A DNA stretch of 64,000 bases from assembly GCA_016795365.1 (NCBI GenBank), contig JAEUHN010000038.1:1-64000 (forward strand), given 5' to 3'. The notes under the pieces were generated by a model. That model was not told the origin of the DNA, did not search any database, and saw only the letters and a program-made list of their open reading frames with translations. The DNA comes from Verrucomicrobiaceae bacterium. Lineage in GTDB: Bacteria; Verrucomicrobiota; Verrucomicrobiia; Verrucomicrobiales; Verrucomicrobiaceae. The translations under genes and the position numbers were made by a program. Of the stretch, positions 52,401-61,305 are shown in pieces. The first letter of the stretch is position 1. Each line of letters opens with the position of its first letter.

Positions 52401-52721
52401 ATCACTGGGAAACCCTACGACTTTCGGCTGATAGGTCTGCCATGCGCCGGGAATGGAAGGGTTACCAGAAGGGTGGTAAGCCCACACCTCAATGAGGCGC
52501 TCGCTCTCGTTACTTGTAGTGGTCGCGGGATTGTCGAGTGCCGCGCTGAAGGACGACGGAGAGATGTTGCCACCGACCTGAATGGAAATCAGATTCCAAC
52601 CTGGGTAAAGATCAATCACCTGGGTGGCAATCTCCTGAGCCATCGAGACGCTCGTTAGGAGAGTGCCAACCACGATAATTGCAGTGACGGCAAAGAACGT
52701 CGAAAACAGCTTCATCATCAT
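49485..52721 (-). CDS. Exported GWNL / P-domain / PKD protein, first gene of the run
   Basis: 1,078 residues; the signal peptide is FSTFFAVTAIIVVGTLLTSV, ending SMAQ. GWNL units (LYPGWNLISIQVGGNISPSS; LQTGWNLVGFPGLSLAQDEA) are followed by the same domain order as the protein at 38063-41209: P domain (INVTNAVSIQGVTVSLNV, GTGTWKVRVAWSATGERG), regulatory-like domain (GAGNVPLSGAHIVLSG), and PKD (ATWTFGDGTAPITDT). It is the 5'-most gene of the minus-strand run. The 232 bp upstream (52722-52953) are AT-richer and are the likely promoter region. Confidence 0.8.
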   Translation of the reverse strand: MMMKLFSTFFAVTAIIVVGTLLTSVSMAQEIATQVIDLYPGWNLISIQVGGNISPSSFSAALDNPATTTSNESERLIEVWAYHPSGNPSIPGAWQTYQPKVVGFPSDLTTLQPGRGYWVNVSQFVQAKLTGLRWDGAVSLQTGWNLVGFPGLSLAQDEAQDLASVFGVNLARVPQVWTFDTSLQRFSGHDITAVPQLKELNLIKPGSAYWIYALEPLAIVPQPYVALPGDADASPLEVEVAFSATDFPTLPNPSQYVGTQIRKVRNSSEDVPFDLNANGIIDGPFTQDVLKFDIGVDRKVVTIGNNGAGLVNWVVTNSVPWLFTAAPDAKAYPANTNRPKTASGVVSADRDALTLYADTTGLLPGIQTGTITLYVGTIVKTVTVKLDVPASGGDWKGYATTQRVNGRNIGIGAVDMGINLFMEEGSSTRFRAVLNKDTSLLFPRDVFMNGVFYSGNQFSLTTNFQMDTGDRNAPPYDTFQKPANYDSLTGAAKARADFDANNDRKLDPANPFPFPVRREITLLGSRKTPDRMEGSYVESITGMLPNNQPIFIEGTFYLDRQTFEPTKRSIFNQTTTNNPIVIGSTSGTLFRETSINVTNAVSIQGVTVSLNVSFPSPTLLTITLYGPNGQQIVLHKNGGSIPSTFTLSDFNGLLGTGTWKVRVAWSATGERGYFNSWGLNIQGLATYSVMGKVAGNLGAGNVPLSGAHIVLSGSNLIEQTDTDANGQFIIPNLTENNYTLSISRPGFETRLISFFLNNANFYVGEGGASTSATMLNTPAILTPVSVSSPELRAGPPYGSAPLFVNFTALVPIADLNAIGTIQSATWTFGDGTAPITDTASATDDIAQTTAKHLYTTPGDYTASLLLTGASGTRTMNTAIHVQRMAPDTSGDAPTHQVVAAGFVGAFASPLSDAGAVIQLAQTGTTAQILQVKQANGSYVDLALASVSKGVVQQETKRDIGALDIDRPPLIATTNGSDFHLNDEDTDFGDSSKLIIVSGDGSVTLPFLVRSYQSLSPAEQSEFTNDLSLGVFAAYSPPTVGGVPNPERYRLFLTLGGAVFNPEPAKVSDLILQTGRVEP

Positions 52722-52953
52722 ATTGAAGGGGAGGATGAGTGTAAGACTCTAGCCCAGTGCAGACGCCGGTCGCAAGATGCGATTGACCCCATGAATACTT
52801 TGTTATTCCTCAAACTGGAAATTACTTCGAAGAATCAGAATGATGATAATGAAAGCCTTCCATTCCCGTTAAACCACAGTCATCAAAGGTGGGCAGTCTG
52901 AGGTCCTTCTCGGTCGGTAGGAAAGTGCAACCCCACTTCCATGTTCGGCGGTC

Positions 52954-54305
52954 TCAGTTGGATGACTCGATAGTGTTCTCCTGTCTCAGGAACTTGGGTA
53001 ACAGAGCCCAAAATTCACCGCCCTCGGTGTAAGTCGCCAGATTCAAGTAATGCTTCTTCAGCACTTGCTCCGTATTTCCTCCCTCCAAGGCCGCCTCACC
53101 CACGCTCTTGAATGCAGCTACATGCATCGAGAAGAAGGTGTGGCGAAGCACGTCGTGTCCGAGCTTGAAGGTCTTGCGAATGGCCTTCACGTGACGCACA
53201 CCGTTGGCTGGCAGAATGTCGATGCCGTAGCATTCAAGCCATGCCTTGAGCACTGGGCGAATGACGATCTGGCGATACTGGCCGGTCTTGCTCATCTCCG
53301 GTTTTATATGAATTACACCGCGCTCAAGATCGATCAGCTTCGGTCGCTCGGGATGTGACGCGAGCTTGTGGAGTTCTCCATCATCGCCGGTCCGCAGACC
53401 ACAGCGAACAACGCCATCGCAAAGTAGGGAGCCATGATGCCTGGAGTGCCGTCTTTGGTTCCTTTGTAGGTTTCTACGTATCTCAGTAGCTTCTGCACCT
53501 CTTTGACCGAGAGAGTCTCCGGGACGTCCCGTTCTGTGGTCTCGCGTTTCTTCACAGCAGCAACGGGGTTCACGTTATGCCATCGGGCCTTCCGACCAGA
53601 CTCATCGGTTGCTTCTTGTTCGAGGCACCAACCAAAAAACACATGGAGATCCGCGCGGTAGTTGTTGAAGGTCTTGGTGGCGGCCTTGTGCTTGCCATCC
53701 TTGCTTCGAAGACCATTCAGGTAGCTCTCGACATCAGTCGTCGAAACCTGAGCGATGCCACAACCATCTACATGAGTCTCGAACTGTGTCAGTGTCGATG
53801 TGAGCTGGACCAATGACCTCGGCCTTACACCTTCCTTTTCCTTTGCGATCAAGAACTGTCGTTTGGCGTCAGCAAATGGAATATGCTCGAGAGTGCCAGC
53901 GTCGTGATGTTTGGCATAGAATTCCACGGCAGCCAGGAGCGTGTGTATTCGGTCTGTGCCCGTGGCATCGTCGAGTTCCTTCAGGCGATTGATGGCAGCC
54001 TCCGCTTCCTTCACCTCGGCCGGTGAAAGAGCCGTAACCACTTCTCTGAGACGCGTGCCGCTGTTGATCAGTTCGACGCTCTTCAGCGCGACAAATGCTT
54101 CGGCATCAGCGCGACTTTTGAATCGCTTCTTCTGCCACCTTCCATCTTCCTGCCAGCCTCGCACAAGGAAGGTGGTCCATCTGTAGCCATCCTTCTGCTC
54201 GTTGATCTCCCGGATGGTGAGACGACCACCTTTGCGGGCTCCCTCGCGATGCGATCGCTTAGCACGTTTGCTACTCCCTTTTCCCACGCTCACGCGTGGA
54301 GTCAC
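52954..54305 (-). pseudogene. Tyrosine recombinase/integrase with internal frameshift
   Basis: Two frames together make one integrase. The first (54305 to about 53395) has the DNA-binding N-terminal part and core-binding domain (AATKTFNNYRADLHVFFGWC). The second (about 53395 to 52954) has the catalytic part: GLRTGDDGELHKLASH with the first Arg, GHDVLRHTFFSMHV (HxxRH), and KKHYLNLATY with the nucleophile Tyr. The switch is a -1/+2 change near 53390 in TGTGGTCTGCGGACC. As read, the first frame ends at 53334 after SSRHIPSDRS, so the protein would lack catalysis unless this is a sequencing error. It sits beside a tRNA 3' fragment, as expected for a site-specific island integrase. Confidence 0.8.
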
Positions 54306-54390
54306 TAGTCCCCAAACGGGACCGAAGCAAATGTTTATCGCCGGGGTTCTCGCCGGGGTAATGTAATTTTCCTTATTTTACAGGCATAGA

Positions 54391-54442
54391 CATCAGGCTC
54401 ATAACCTGAAGGTCGCAGGTTCAAATCCTGCTCCCGCAACCA
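54391..54442 (+). tRNA. 3' fragment of initiator tRNA-Met (CAT), attachment site
   Basis: The anticodon arm TCAGG-CTCATAA-CCTGA, variable loop AGGTC, T arm GCAGG-TTCAAAT-CCTGC and acceptor end TCCCGCAACCA are present. The D arm and the 5' acceptor strand (expected near GCGGGA) are missing upstream. The sequence is closest to fMet-type tRNAs, though the anticodon stem has CAGG rather than the classic GGG. This is what remains at one end after integration into a tRNA gene. Confidence 0.85.
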
Positions 54443-54451
54443 ATCTCCAAG

Positions 54452-54483
54452 CCCCGTAGAATCAAGGTTCTACGGGGTTTTTT
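54452..54483 (+). terminator. Rho-independent terminator of the tRNA-Met gene
   Basis: A perfect 10-bp stem CCCCGTAGAA / TTCTACGGGG with a 6-nt loop is followed by seven T. It is probably the native terminator of the interrupted tRNA gene. Confidence 0.9.
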
Positions 54484-54548
54484 GTTGGGTTGATTGATGG
54501 CTGTGCCATGATCGCTCGGGCAGATACACTCGTTCGAGGTGCGTGGAT

Positions 54549-55259
54549 TCACTTTGCTGCTGCTGGGAGCGCCTTCAGCACTTCTTCGACACACTTGTCG
54601 CCGAGGATTTGATACGCAGGCGCGTTCCAGTGGAACTTGTCTTTGCCGCCGCGGGCGAGGTCGAGCTTGTCTACGAGGAGGGCGTAAAAGTCGCTTACGG
54701 GCACGCTGCATTCGGCCATGACTTTGGCGGCCATGCGGTTGTGCTCGATGATGGTGCCATTGATGGCGGGATCGAGCTTCTTCACGTCGCCTTCGAGCAG
54801 CACGGGCGTGCTGCTGGCCCAGATGAGCTTCGCGTTCGGCAGCTTGGCGCGGATGGCATCGACGTAGCCTTTGGTCAGTGGCTCGAAGGTGCCCGCCTTA
54901 ATGCGCCCCTCCTGCCAGCCGTGAAGGCCCATGTTGAAATGAATCACGTCATACGGGCCCTTCGCGAGCACCTCAGGCAGGATCTTCGTGTTGAGATGCT
55001 CCGACTGGTTGTAGGGGTTCACCCAGGCATCGACGTAGGCCTTGCCGTCGAGCTTCTTGATCGTGTGCGCCATGTAGCCACTCAAGATCGAGTCGCCGAC
55101 GAGCAACACGCGCGGACGCTTCGGGTCTTTGATGGTCGCTTGGCTGAGCTTCCAGCCTTTGCCATCGGAATGCAGCCGCGGATCGGGCTCCACCGGTGTG
55201 TCGGCAGCGAAGGCATGAAATGCAAAGGCAGCTGCGAGGAGGAACGTGAAGCGATTCAT
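54549..55259 (-). CDS. Exported SGNH/GDSL hydrolase
   Basis: 236 residues from ATG 55259 (signal peptide [17 protein letters not shown]). Block I is [13 protein letters not shown] with Ser as nucleophile; block III is [10 protein letters not shown], with Gly/Asn for the oxyanion hole; block V is [10 protein letters not shown], with the Asp-x-x-His pair. It is expected to be a periplasmic esterase, possibly acting on polysaccharide acyl groups. It is the first intact backbone gene to the right of the island end. Confidence 0.88.
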   Translation of the reverse strand: MNRFTFLLAAAFAFHAFAADTPVEPDPRLHSDGKGWKLSQATIKDPKRPRVLLVGDSILSGYMAHTIKKLDGKAYVDAWVNPYNQSEHLNTKILPEVLAKGPYDVIHFNMGLHGWQEGRIKAGTFEPLTKGYVDAIRAKLPNAKLIWASSTPVLLEGDVKKLDPAINGTIIEHNRMAAKVMAECSVPVSDFYALLVDKLDLARGGKDKFHWNAPAYQILGDKCVEEVLKALPAAAK

Positions 55260-55336
55260 GGTTGGTGGCGAAGCTACGGCGGTTGAATGTGAAGTCTTCG
55301 GGTGCTGAGGGTGCGGACAGGCGTTCGGCGACCCCA

Positions 55337-55367
55337 CAAAAAAGGAGGCTGGTGACAGCCTCCTTTT
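55337..55367 (-). terminator. Terminator after the PpiD-like gene
   Basis: GGAGGCTG / CAGCCTCC with loop GTGA is flanked by A- and T-runs on both sides, so it can act in both directions. It lies 30 bp after the stop of the minus-strand PpiD-like gene, where six T follow the stem. Confidence 0.85.
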
Positions 55368-55397
55368 GAGAATTGGGGATGTGCGATCAGGATGAAA

Positions 55398-56939
55398 TTA
55401 CTGAATGACCTGCATGTCGGCCGCGGTGCGGAGCTTGCCGAACCAGGCTTTGAAGATCTCGCTCTTCGTGGCGCTGGCCTGAGAGGTCTCCTCGGACTGC
55501 TTGAGCGAAGCGGATTGATCGCTCTTGCGAAGTTCCTTATGGGTGACGACGGCGAAGGCGGCACCGGTTTCGGTAGTGACAGGCTTGGTGGCACCGTTGG
55601 CAGCGGTCTTGGCAGCATCCTGCGCAATCTGGCCAATGAGTTTGTTGTCTGGTGGTGGGTTGTTCGGTGAGAACTCGGGGAGAGATTCCGCTTTGAGTGA
55701 GGCGGTCTTGGCGAGATCCTCGAGCTTCTTGCCGCCCTTGAGTCCATCAATCACGGCCGTGCGTGCATCGTTGGCGGCCTTCATCATGGCTTCCTGGGCC
55801 TTCTGAGTGACGAGGGACTCCTTCACCTTGTCTTTCACGTCCTTGAGTTCCTGCTGCTTCGGACTGTCGATCTGGGTCAGCTTGAGGAAATAGTAGCCCT
55901 TGGTGCCGTTCACGGGGGCGCTGTTCTGGCCCACATTCAGCGTGCTTCGGAAGAGTTCCTTCACAACGGCGGCTTCGTCCTTGATTGCTTCTGGAGGAGT
56001 GCCTTGCTCGAAAGCGGCCAAGGTCTGTAGCTTCACGGCAGGGTTCTTTTTCTGGAACTCGGCAACGACAGCAGCGAAGTCCGCACCCGGGGCGCGCACC
56101 TTCATGTCGAACTCATTCACGAGGGTTTCGTAAGCGGCCTGGGCCTTGACCTTGTCCTCAGCGACCTTGCTCGCATCTCCGGCATCGGGCTTGGCAAAGA
56201 GCACGTAGCTGGCAGCACGCTTCTCGGCGGTCATGTAGGTTTCCTTCTTCTCATCGTAGGCCTTGCTGATCTCGTCGTCCTTGACGCTGACCTTCTTTTT
56301 GAAGTCATCGAGGGCGAGGCTCAAAGCGGTGGCCTTGATGGTCTGATGATTGCTGGCATAGGCCTTGGAGGCGGCGAGAGGAGAGGCGGAGTAGTTGGCA
56401 CCCACGATCTCCTGGAGGCGCTCATAAGCGATCACGTCCTTCATCAGGTCGAGGATGTCCTGATTGCTGAAGCCTGCATCGTTGAGTTGCTTGATCTGTT
56501 CGGCAGCGGTGTTCTCGTCGAACTTGCCGTCCTTCTGGAAGGACTGAATGGTCTCAAGGCGCTTCTTGGCATCGGCATCGGTGGCAGCGACACCGTATTC
56601 GACGGCCTTCTGACGAAGCACGAGGAGGTTGCCCGCGAAGTCATAGTTCGGACCGCCGGGTTCCGTGGACTGGATTTGCTTGGCGGCATCGGGAAGACCG
56701 AAGGCGAATTCAAAGAGGCCGAGGCGGTAATAGCAGAGGGCTTGAAGACGGTTCAGCTTCTCGAGATCGTAGTGTGAGTAGGACTTTCCGTAGAGGGTGA
56801 AAGCCGTGTCGTGCGCTTCGCGAACGCGTCCCATGCCGAGGCCTTTGCGTGAACCGCCCCACCATGAGAATGTCACGACGATGATGATCGTGATGCCGAT
56901 CAGAATTGGTCCGCGGAGGCGACGAAAGAAGTGAAGCAT
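55398..56939 (-). CDS. PpiD/SurA-like membrane-anchored folding factor
   Basis: 513 residues. The N-terminal anchor (GPILIGITIIIVVTFSWWGG) is followed by SurA-type helices (FGLPDAAKQIQSTEPGGPNY, VEYGVAATDADAKKRLETI) and a parvulin-like region (PDAGDASKVAEDKVKAQAAY to KGYYFLKLTQIDSP). The C-terminus is charged. PpiD-type proteins sit at the Sec exit and assist exported proteins. The typical PPIase active-site residues are not obvious, so it may be a chaperone only. Confidence 0.85.
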   Translation of the reverse strand: MLHFFRRLRGPILIGITIIIVVTFSWWGGSRKGLGMGRVREAHDTAFTLYGKSYSHYDLEKLNRLQALCYYRLGLFEFAFGLPDAAKQIQSTEPGGPNYDFAGNLLVLRQKAVEYGVAATDADAKKRLETIQSFQKDGKFDENTAAEQIKQLNDAGFSNQDILDLMKDVIAYERLQEIVGANYSASPLAASKAYASNHQTIKATALSLALDDFKKKVSVKDDEISKAYDEKKETYMTAEKRAASYVLFAKPDAGDASKVAEDKVKAQAAYETLVNEFDMKVRAPGADFAAVVAEFQKKNPAVKLQTLAAFEQGTPPEAIKDEAAVVKELFRSTLNVGQNSAPVNGTKGYYFLKLTQIDSPKQQELKDVKDKVKESLVTQKAQEAMMKAANDARTAVIDGLKGGKKLEDLAKTASLKAESLPEFSPNNPPPDNKLIGQIAQDAAKTAANGATKPVTTETGAAFAVVTHKELRKSDQSASLKQSEETSQASATKSEIFKAWFGKLRTAADMQVIQ

Positions 56940-57108
56940 GGCTGGTAAGGTGGAGGGAAACTAGGGCCGCGATTTTGGCCCGTGGGACCGAGGGCGGCAA
57001 ATGGTATTTCGGCTTCCAAAACTTTCGGCTCAGGTGCCCCACAGCCTCCGAACGAAGCCCAATGAACCGCTTTTCCCCGCGACGGTCTGCGCTATACATC
57101 CGCCGCCT

Positions 57109-58578
57109 GTGCCCACCGTCACCCTCAGCCTCATCTCCCACACCAATGTCGGCAAGACCACGCTCGCCCGCACCTTGCTCCGCCAGGATGTGGGGGAGGT
57201 CCGCGATGCACCACATGTGACTGCGGAGAACACGGCCTTTACGATGATCGAGGCCCAGGGGCATCGGCTGCAACTCTGGGACACGCCGGGCTTCGGTGAC
57301 ACGGGACGTCTGCTCAAACGTCTGCGGCGCGAATCCAATACCGTGCTGTGGTTTCTCAGTCAGGCCTGGGATCGTCTGCGTGAGAAGGCGCTCTGGCACA
57401 GCCAGCAGGCGCTCAAGAATGTCCGCGAGGAGGCCGATGTGGTGCTCTACCTGGTCAATGCGGCCGAGAGCCCGGGAGGTGCGGCCTACGTGGAGCAGGA
57501 GATGGAGATTCTTGGTTGGCTGAAGAAGCCGGTGCTGGTGCTGCTCAATCAAACTGGACCCGCCCGCGCGATCGCAGATGAACTGGCAGAAGTGGAGGCC
57601 TGGCGCTCCGAGATGAAGCGTTTTGGCATTGTCCGTGAGGTGCTCCCACTCGATGCCTTTGCCCGATGCTGGGTGCAGGAGGACCATCTCATGGACGTGG
57701 TGGCCCAGGTCTTGCCGGAGGAGAAAGTCGCGTGCTTTGAGGTGCTGCAAAGGGCGTGGCATCGTCGGCACATGGAGGCCTTCGATGACTCAATGCGAAC
57801 CCTTGCCGAACTACTCACCGCGTCCGTGCTCGATGGCGTGGAGGTGAAGCGCACGGGCGTCTGGCAGAGCACGGTCAAGCTCCTGGTGGACAAGGTCTCC
57901 ACTGCGCTTGGCATGGAGGCCAAGGCGATGGATTCCGAACTGGCGGTGGCACGCGACACCATGGTCAAAGCCCTCGCCTCTCGCATGCAAGAGGCGACCA
58001 ATAAACTCATCGAAGTGCACGGACTCAGCGGACGCAGCGGCCAGCGTTTGCTCGATGTTTCGCAGGAGCATTTCCAGACTCCGCAACGCGTGTCCGAGAG
58101 CATCTGGGGTGCGATGGGCGGTGTCGCCACCGGGGCCATGACGGGCCTGTGGGCTGACCTTCATGCTGGTGGCTTCACCCTTGGCGGTGGCATGATTGCC
58201 GGGGCGGTGGCGGGGGCTGTCGGAGGCTATGCCCTTGCTCACGGATTCAATCTGGTGCGTGGTGATGATTCGCGGGTTCATTGGTCGCGCGAGCACTTCA
58301 GAGAGCAGGTGCGGCTGGCCTTGCTTTGCTACCTTGCCGTCGCTCATTTTGGTCGTGGCCGCGGTGATTACGAAGATGTGTCAGTGCCCCCGATCTGGGA
58401 TGAAACCGTCAGTGCCACGATCACGCACAAGCAGAGTGCCTGGGATCATGTGTGGAGCCTCGCGGTCAAACAGAATGCCATGCCCGAGGACGTTCATCGC
58501 GAAATGATTCGTCAGCTCAGGGACACAGCGGTGGCCACCTTGCGTCGGTTGTATCCGGCGGCTAAAATTCACATGTGA
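57109..58578 (+). CDS. Era-like GTPase with DUF3482-type C-terminus
   Basis: About 489 residues from GTG 57109; the open frame extends to 57001 but that part is not protein-like. G1 is SHTNVGKTTL, G3 WDTPGFGDTG, and G4 is LLNQTG instead of NKxD, which is typical of the DUF3482 family. The C-terminal half contains a glycine/alanine-rich segment (GGGMIAGAVAGAVGGYALAH) that may insert in the membrane. DUF3482 GTPases usually travel with a DUF2868 gene, which is not seen here. It is divergent from the PpiD-like gene. Confidence 0.75.
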   Translation: MPTVTLSLISHTNVGKTTLARTLLRQDVGEVRDAPHVTAENTAFTMIEAQGHRLQLWDTPGFGDTGRLLKRLRRESNTVLWFLSQAWDRLREKALWHSQQALKNVREEADVVLYLVNAAESPGGAAYVEQEMEILGWLKKPVLVLLNQTGPARAIADELAEVEAWRSEMKRFGIVREVLPLDAFARCWVQEDHLMDVVAQVLPEEKVACFEVLQRAWHRRHMEAFDDSMRTLAELLTASVLDGVEVKRTGVWQSTVKLLVDKVSTALGMEAKAMDSELAVARDTMVKALASRMQEATNKLIEVHGLSGRSGQRLLDVSQEHFQTPQRVSESIWGAMGGVATGAMTGLWADLHAGGFTLGGGMIAGAVAGAVGGYALAHGFNLVRGDDSRVHWSREHFREQVRLALLCYLAVAHFGRGRGDYEDVSVPPIWDETVSATITHKQSAWDHVWSLAVKQNAMPEDVHREMIRQLRDTAVATLRRLYPAAKIHM

Positions 58579-58584
58579 GCAGGC

Positions 58585-59226
58585 TCAGTCCTCGTCGTCA
58601 TTCTCGTCATCAACAGCCGTGGGCTCCTTGTTCCTGGACGCGAGCACTTGACTTACGAGACGATGCAAATCCGGGATCCCTAGCTTGCTCACTGACGAAG
58701 TGGGAAAGACCATCGGCACGTTGTCAGAGAATTCCGCCATGGCAGCGGTGAAAGCATCGATGTTCGCGTTTGCTTTCGTGGGGCTCACGCGGTCCACCTT
58801 GGTGAAGACGAGGACGAAGGGAATGCCTTCGCCCATGAGCCATTGAGTGAAGTCGAGATCGATCTGCTGGGGAGGGATGTTCGAGTCGATCAACACCATC
58901 ACTGCGGCCAGATTCTTTCGTCCCGTGAGGAAACGCGAGATCATTCCCCCGAAGCGCTCGCGCTTTGTTTTTGCGACCTTCGCGTAACCATAGCCGGGCA
59001 AGTCCACGAGATGCCAGGCTTTGTTAATCAGGAAGAAATTGATCGTCTGCGTGCGTCCTGGTTGCCTCGACACATTCGCCAGGCCTTTGCGACTGGTGAA
59101 GGCATTGATCAATGACGACTTGCCGACATTCGACCTGCCGATCACGGCGAACTCGGGAAGATCGGATTCAGGGCAGGCTCCAAGGGAGATGGCGGCCGTC
59201 AGGAAGTCTGCGGATTTGATTTTCAT
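58585..59226 (-). CDS. engB: Ribosome biogenesis GTPase EngB/YsxC
   Basis: 213 residues. G1 GRSNVGKSSLINAFTS at 30-45, RTQTINFFLINKAWHLVDLP (G2/G3 with DLPGYGYAKV), and G4 VLVFTKVDR are complete. It is essential for large-subunit assembly in most bacteria. The acidic tail (DDENDDED) is an extension. It converges on the GTPase gene, with 6 bp between the two stops. Confidence 0.95.
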   Translation of the reverse strand: MKIKSADFLTAAISLGACPESDLPEFAVIGRSNVGKSSLINAFTSRKGLANVSRQPGRTQTINFFLINKAWHLVDLPGYGYAKVAKTKRERFGGMISRFLTGRKNLAAVMVLIDSNIPPQQIDLDFTQWLMGEGIPFVLVFTKVDRVSPTKANANIDAFTAAMAEFSDNVPMVFPTSSVSKLGIPDLHRLVSQVLASRNKEPTAVDDENDDED

Positions 59227-59256
59227 GGTCGAGGACGATGGACACTCGGGCGCCTG

Positions 59257-61305
59257 TTACTGCGCGGGAGGTGGATCGGAGGGCTTCGTGGTGCCCACGG
59301 GTTCCATGCGACGAAGGATCTTCTCCACCGCGTGCTTGGTGACGATGTTCCCGCTGGCATCGCGGTTCTTCACGGCGAGCGAAGCGAAGGGGAAGGTGAG
59401 CACCACATTGCGCAGGCGCAGCTGCTCCTTGAGATGGATCGTGAGCATCTGGCGATCACTTTCGGCCTCGGACTCATGGCGAGCGAAGTAGATGATCGCG
59501 GAGCCGGGCGTGCCTTTGGTCAATTGATAGGCCTTGTCGCGCACGATGCCGCCGACCTTGAATCGCTTGGCCATCACCGGGCCATCGCGGCCGTCGCGGT
59601 AGAGGATCGAATACACTGCTTCATCGTCCTTCTTGAACAGGCTGAGGTGGAACGGATTCTTCCCAACGAAGAACTTTGCGGCGATTTTGCTGACGGTCAT
59701 GTTGCCATCGCGAGCAAAGAAAATCACATCGTCGAGCGGCGAGCACTTGCAGACGGGCTCGCCTTCCTTCTTTAAACCGAAGCCTGCGAAGCCTTCCTTC
59801 GCGTTGAGGTAAAGCGTTTCGTTTTGGATGATCACTTCAGCGGCTGCGACGCGCTCGAAGCTCGTGATCTCGGTGCGACGCTGGCGACCAGCACCGTAGG
59901 TCTTCTTCAAGCGCTCGAAGTGCTTGATCGTGACCCGGGTCATCTGCTTGAGGTCCTTGTTTACCTCATCGATCGTTTTCTCCAGACTCGCGATATGCTC
60001 GTCGGCTTCGAAGCTGTTGAACTTGGAGATGCGCTTGATCTTGATCTCGGTCAGGCGCGCCACGTCATCATCGGTCACCTCGCGCTTGAGGATGCCGAGG
60101 TGCGGCTTCAGGCCCTTCCAGATCGCGGCCATCACGGCTTCCCATGTCTCGCACTCTTCGATCTTCCGGTAGATGCGGTTCTCGATGAAGATCTTCTCCA
60201 GGCTGCTGAAGTGCCACTTGTCTTCGAGTTCGCCGAGCTGGATTTCGAGTTCGCGCTTGAGCACGTCGCGCGCGAGTTCAGCCGCGTGCTTGACGATGTC
60301 GTTCACCGAACAGAACCACGGCTTGTCGTCTTTGATCACGACCGCGTTGGGGCTGATCGAGACCTCGCAATCGGTGAAGGCGTAGAGCGCGTTGATCGTC
60401 TGCTCGGGTTCGACGCCGGAGGGGAGCTGGATTTGAATATCGACCAACTCGGCGGTCATGTCGTCCACCTTGGCGATCTTGATCTTGCCCTTCTCATTGG
60501 CGGCAACAATCGAATCCATTACGCTGCCAGCGGTGGTGCCGAAGGGGACTTCGGTGATGCGCAGGATGTTCTTCTTCGCTCCTTCCTCAATGCGGGCACG
60601 CACACGGACACGGCCACCGCGTTGGCCACCGTTGTAGTCGCTGGCGTCCATGATGCCGCCCTGCGGGAAGTCGGGCAGGATCTTGATAGGCTCGTCGCGC
60701 AGGGCGGCGATACAGGCCTCGCACAGTTCGTTGAAGTTGTGCGGCAGGATGCGGCAGGAGAGACCGACAGCGATGCCTTCCACGCCCTGCGCGAGCAGCA
60801 GCGGGAACTTCACCGGCAGCGTGACGGGCTCCTTGTTACGACCATCGTAGCTGGCGGCCCACTCCGTCACCTTCGGGCTGAAAAGGATGTCCTGGGAGAA
60901 CTTCGACAGGCGCGCTTCGATGTATCGGGAGGCCGCCGCGTTGTCGCCGGTGAGGATGTTGCCCCAGTTCCCCTGGGTGTCGATGAGCAGCTCCTTCTGG
61001 CCCAGCTGCACCATGGCGTCGCCGATCGAGGCATCGCCGTGCGGATGGTATTGCATGCAGTGGCCGACGATGTTGGCGACCTTGTTGTAACGGCCGTCGT
61101 CCTTCTCCCACAGCGAGTGCATGATGCGGCGCTGCACCGGCTTGAAGCCGTCGTTGATGTGCGGCACGGCGCGCTCCAGGATCACGTAGCTGGCGTAGTC
61201 GAGGAACCAGTCGCCATAGAGCGCGTCGATGTGCTTTGGCTCCGCGGCGGCGTGCGTGGCGAAGAGCGGCGAGTTGGAGGCAGGATCTTTCGAGGGCTTG
61301 GGCAC
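59257..61305 (-). CDS. parC: Type IIA topoisomerase subunit A (ParC/GyrA-like)
   Basis: 682 residues, shorter than standard GyrA (about 850). The catalytic Tyr128 lies in NAAASRYIEARLS, preceded by QYHPHGDASIGDAMVQ (QRDR region) and RAVPHINDGFKPVQRR. The C-terminal part is a shortened pinwheel domain without a clear GyrA box, which favours topoisomerase IV rather than gyrase. The partner B subunit is not adjacent. It decatenates or supercoils DNA by double-strand passage. Confidence 0.88.
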   Translation of the reverse strand: MPKPSKDPASNSPLFATHAAAEPKHIDALYGDWFLDYASYVILERAVPHINDGFKPVQRRIMHSLWEKDDGRYNKVANIVGHCMQYHPHGDASIGDAMVQLGQKELLIDTQGNWGNILTGDNAAASRYIEARLSKFSQDILFSPKVTEWAASYDGRNKEPVTLPVKFPLLLAQGVEGIAVGLSCRILPHNFNELCEACIAALRDEPIKILPDFPQGGIMDASDYNGGQRGGRVRVRARIEEGAKKNILRITEVPFGTTAGSVMDSIVAANEKGKIKIAKVDDMTAELVDIQIQLPSGVEPEQTINALYAFTDCEVSISPNAVVIKDDKPWFCSVNDIVKHAAELARDVLKRELEIQLGELEDKWHFSSLEKIFIENRIYRKIEECETWEAVMAAIWKGLKPHLGILKREVTDDDVARLTEIKIKRISKFNSFEADEHIASLEKTIDEVNKDLKQMTRVTIKHFERLKKTYGAGRQRRTEITSFERVAAAEVIIQNETLYLNAKEGFAGFGLKKEGEPVCKCSPLDDVIFFARDGNMTVSKIAAKFFVGKNPFHLSLFKKDDEAVYSILYRDGRDGPVMAKRFKVGGIVRDKAYQLTKGTPGSAIIYFARHESEAESDRQMLTIHLKEQLRLRNVVLTFPFASLAVKNRDASGNIVTKHAVEKILRRMEPVGTTKPSDPPPAQ

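Noticed and set aside
54330..54442. A complete tRNA-Met gene
   Set aside because: No 5' acceptor strand complementary to TCCCGC and no D arm can be found upstream of the anticodon arm.
56710..57771. 353-codon minus-strand open frame starting MPTMPRPLQHL
   Set aside because: It is antisense to the GTPase gene and overlaps the 5' end of the PpiD-like gene.
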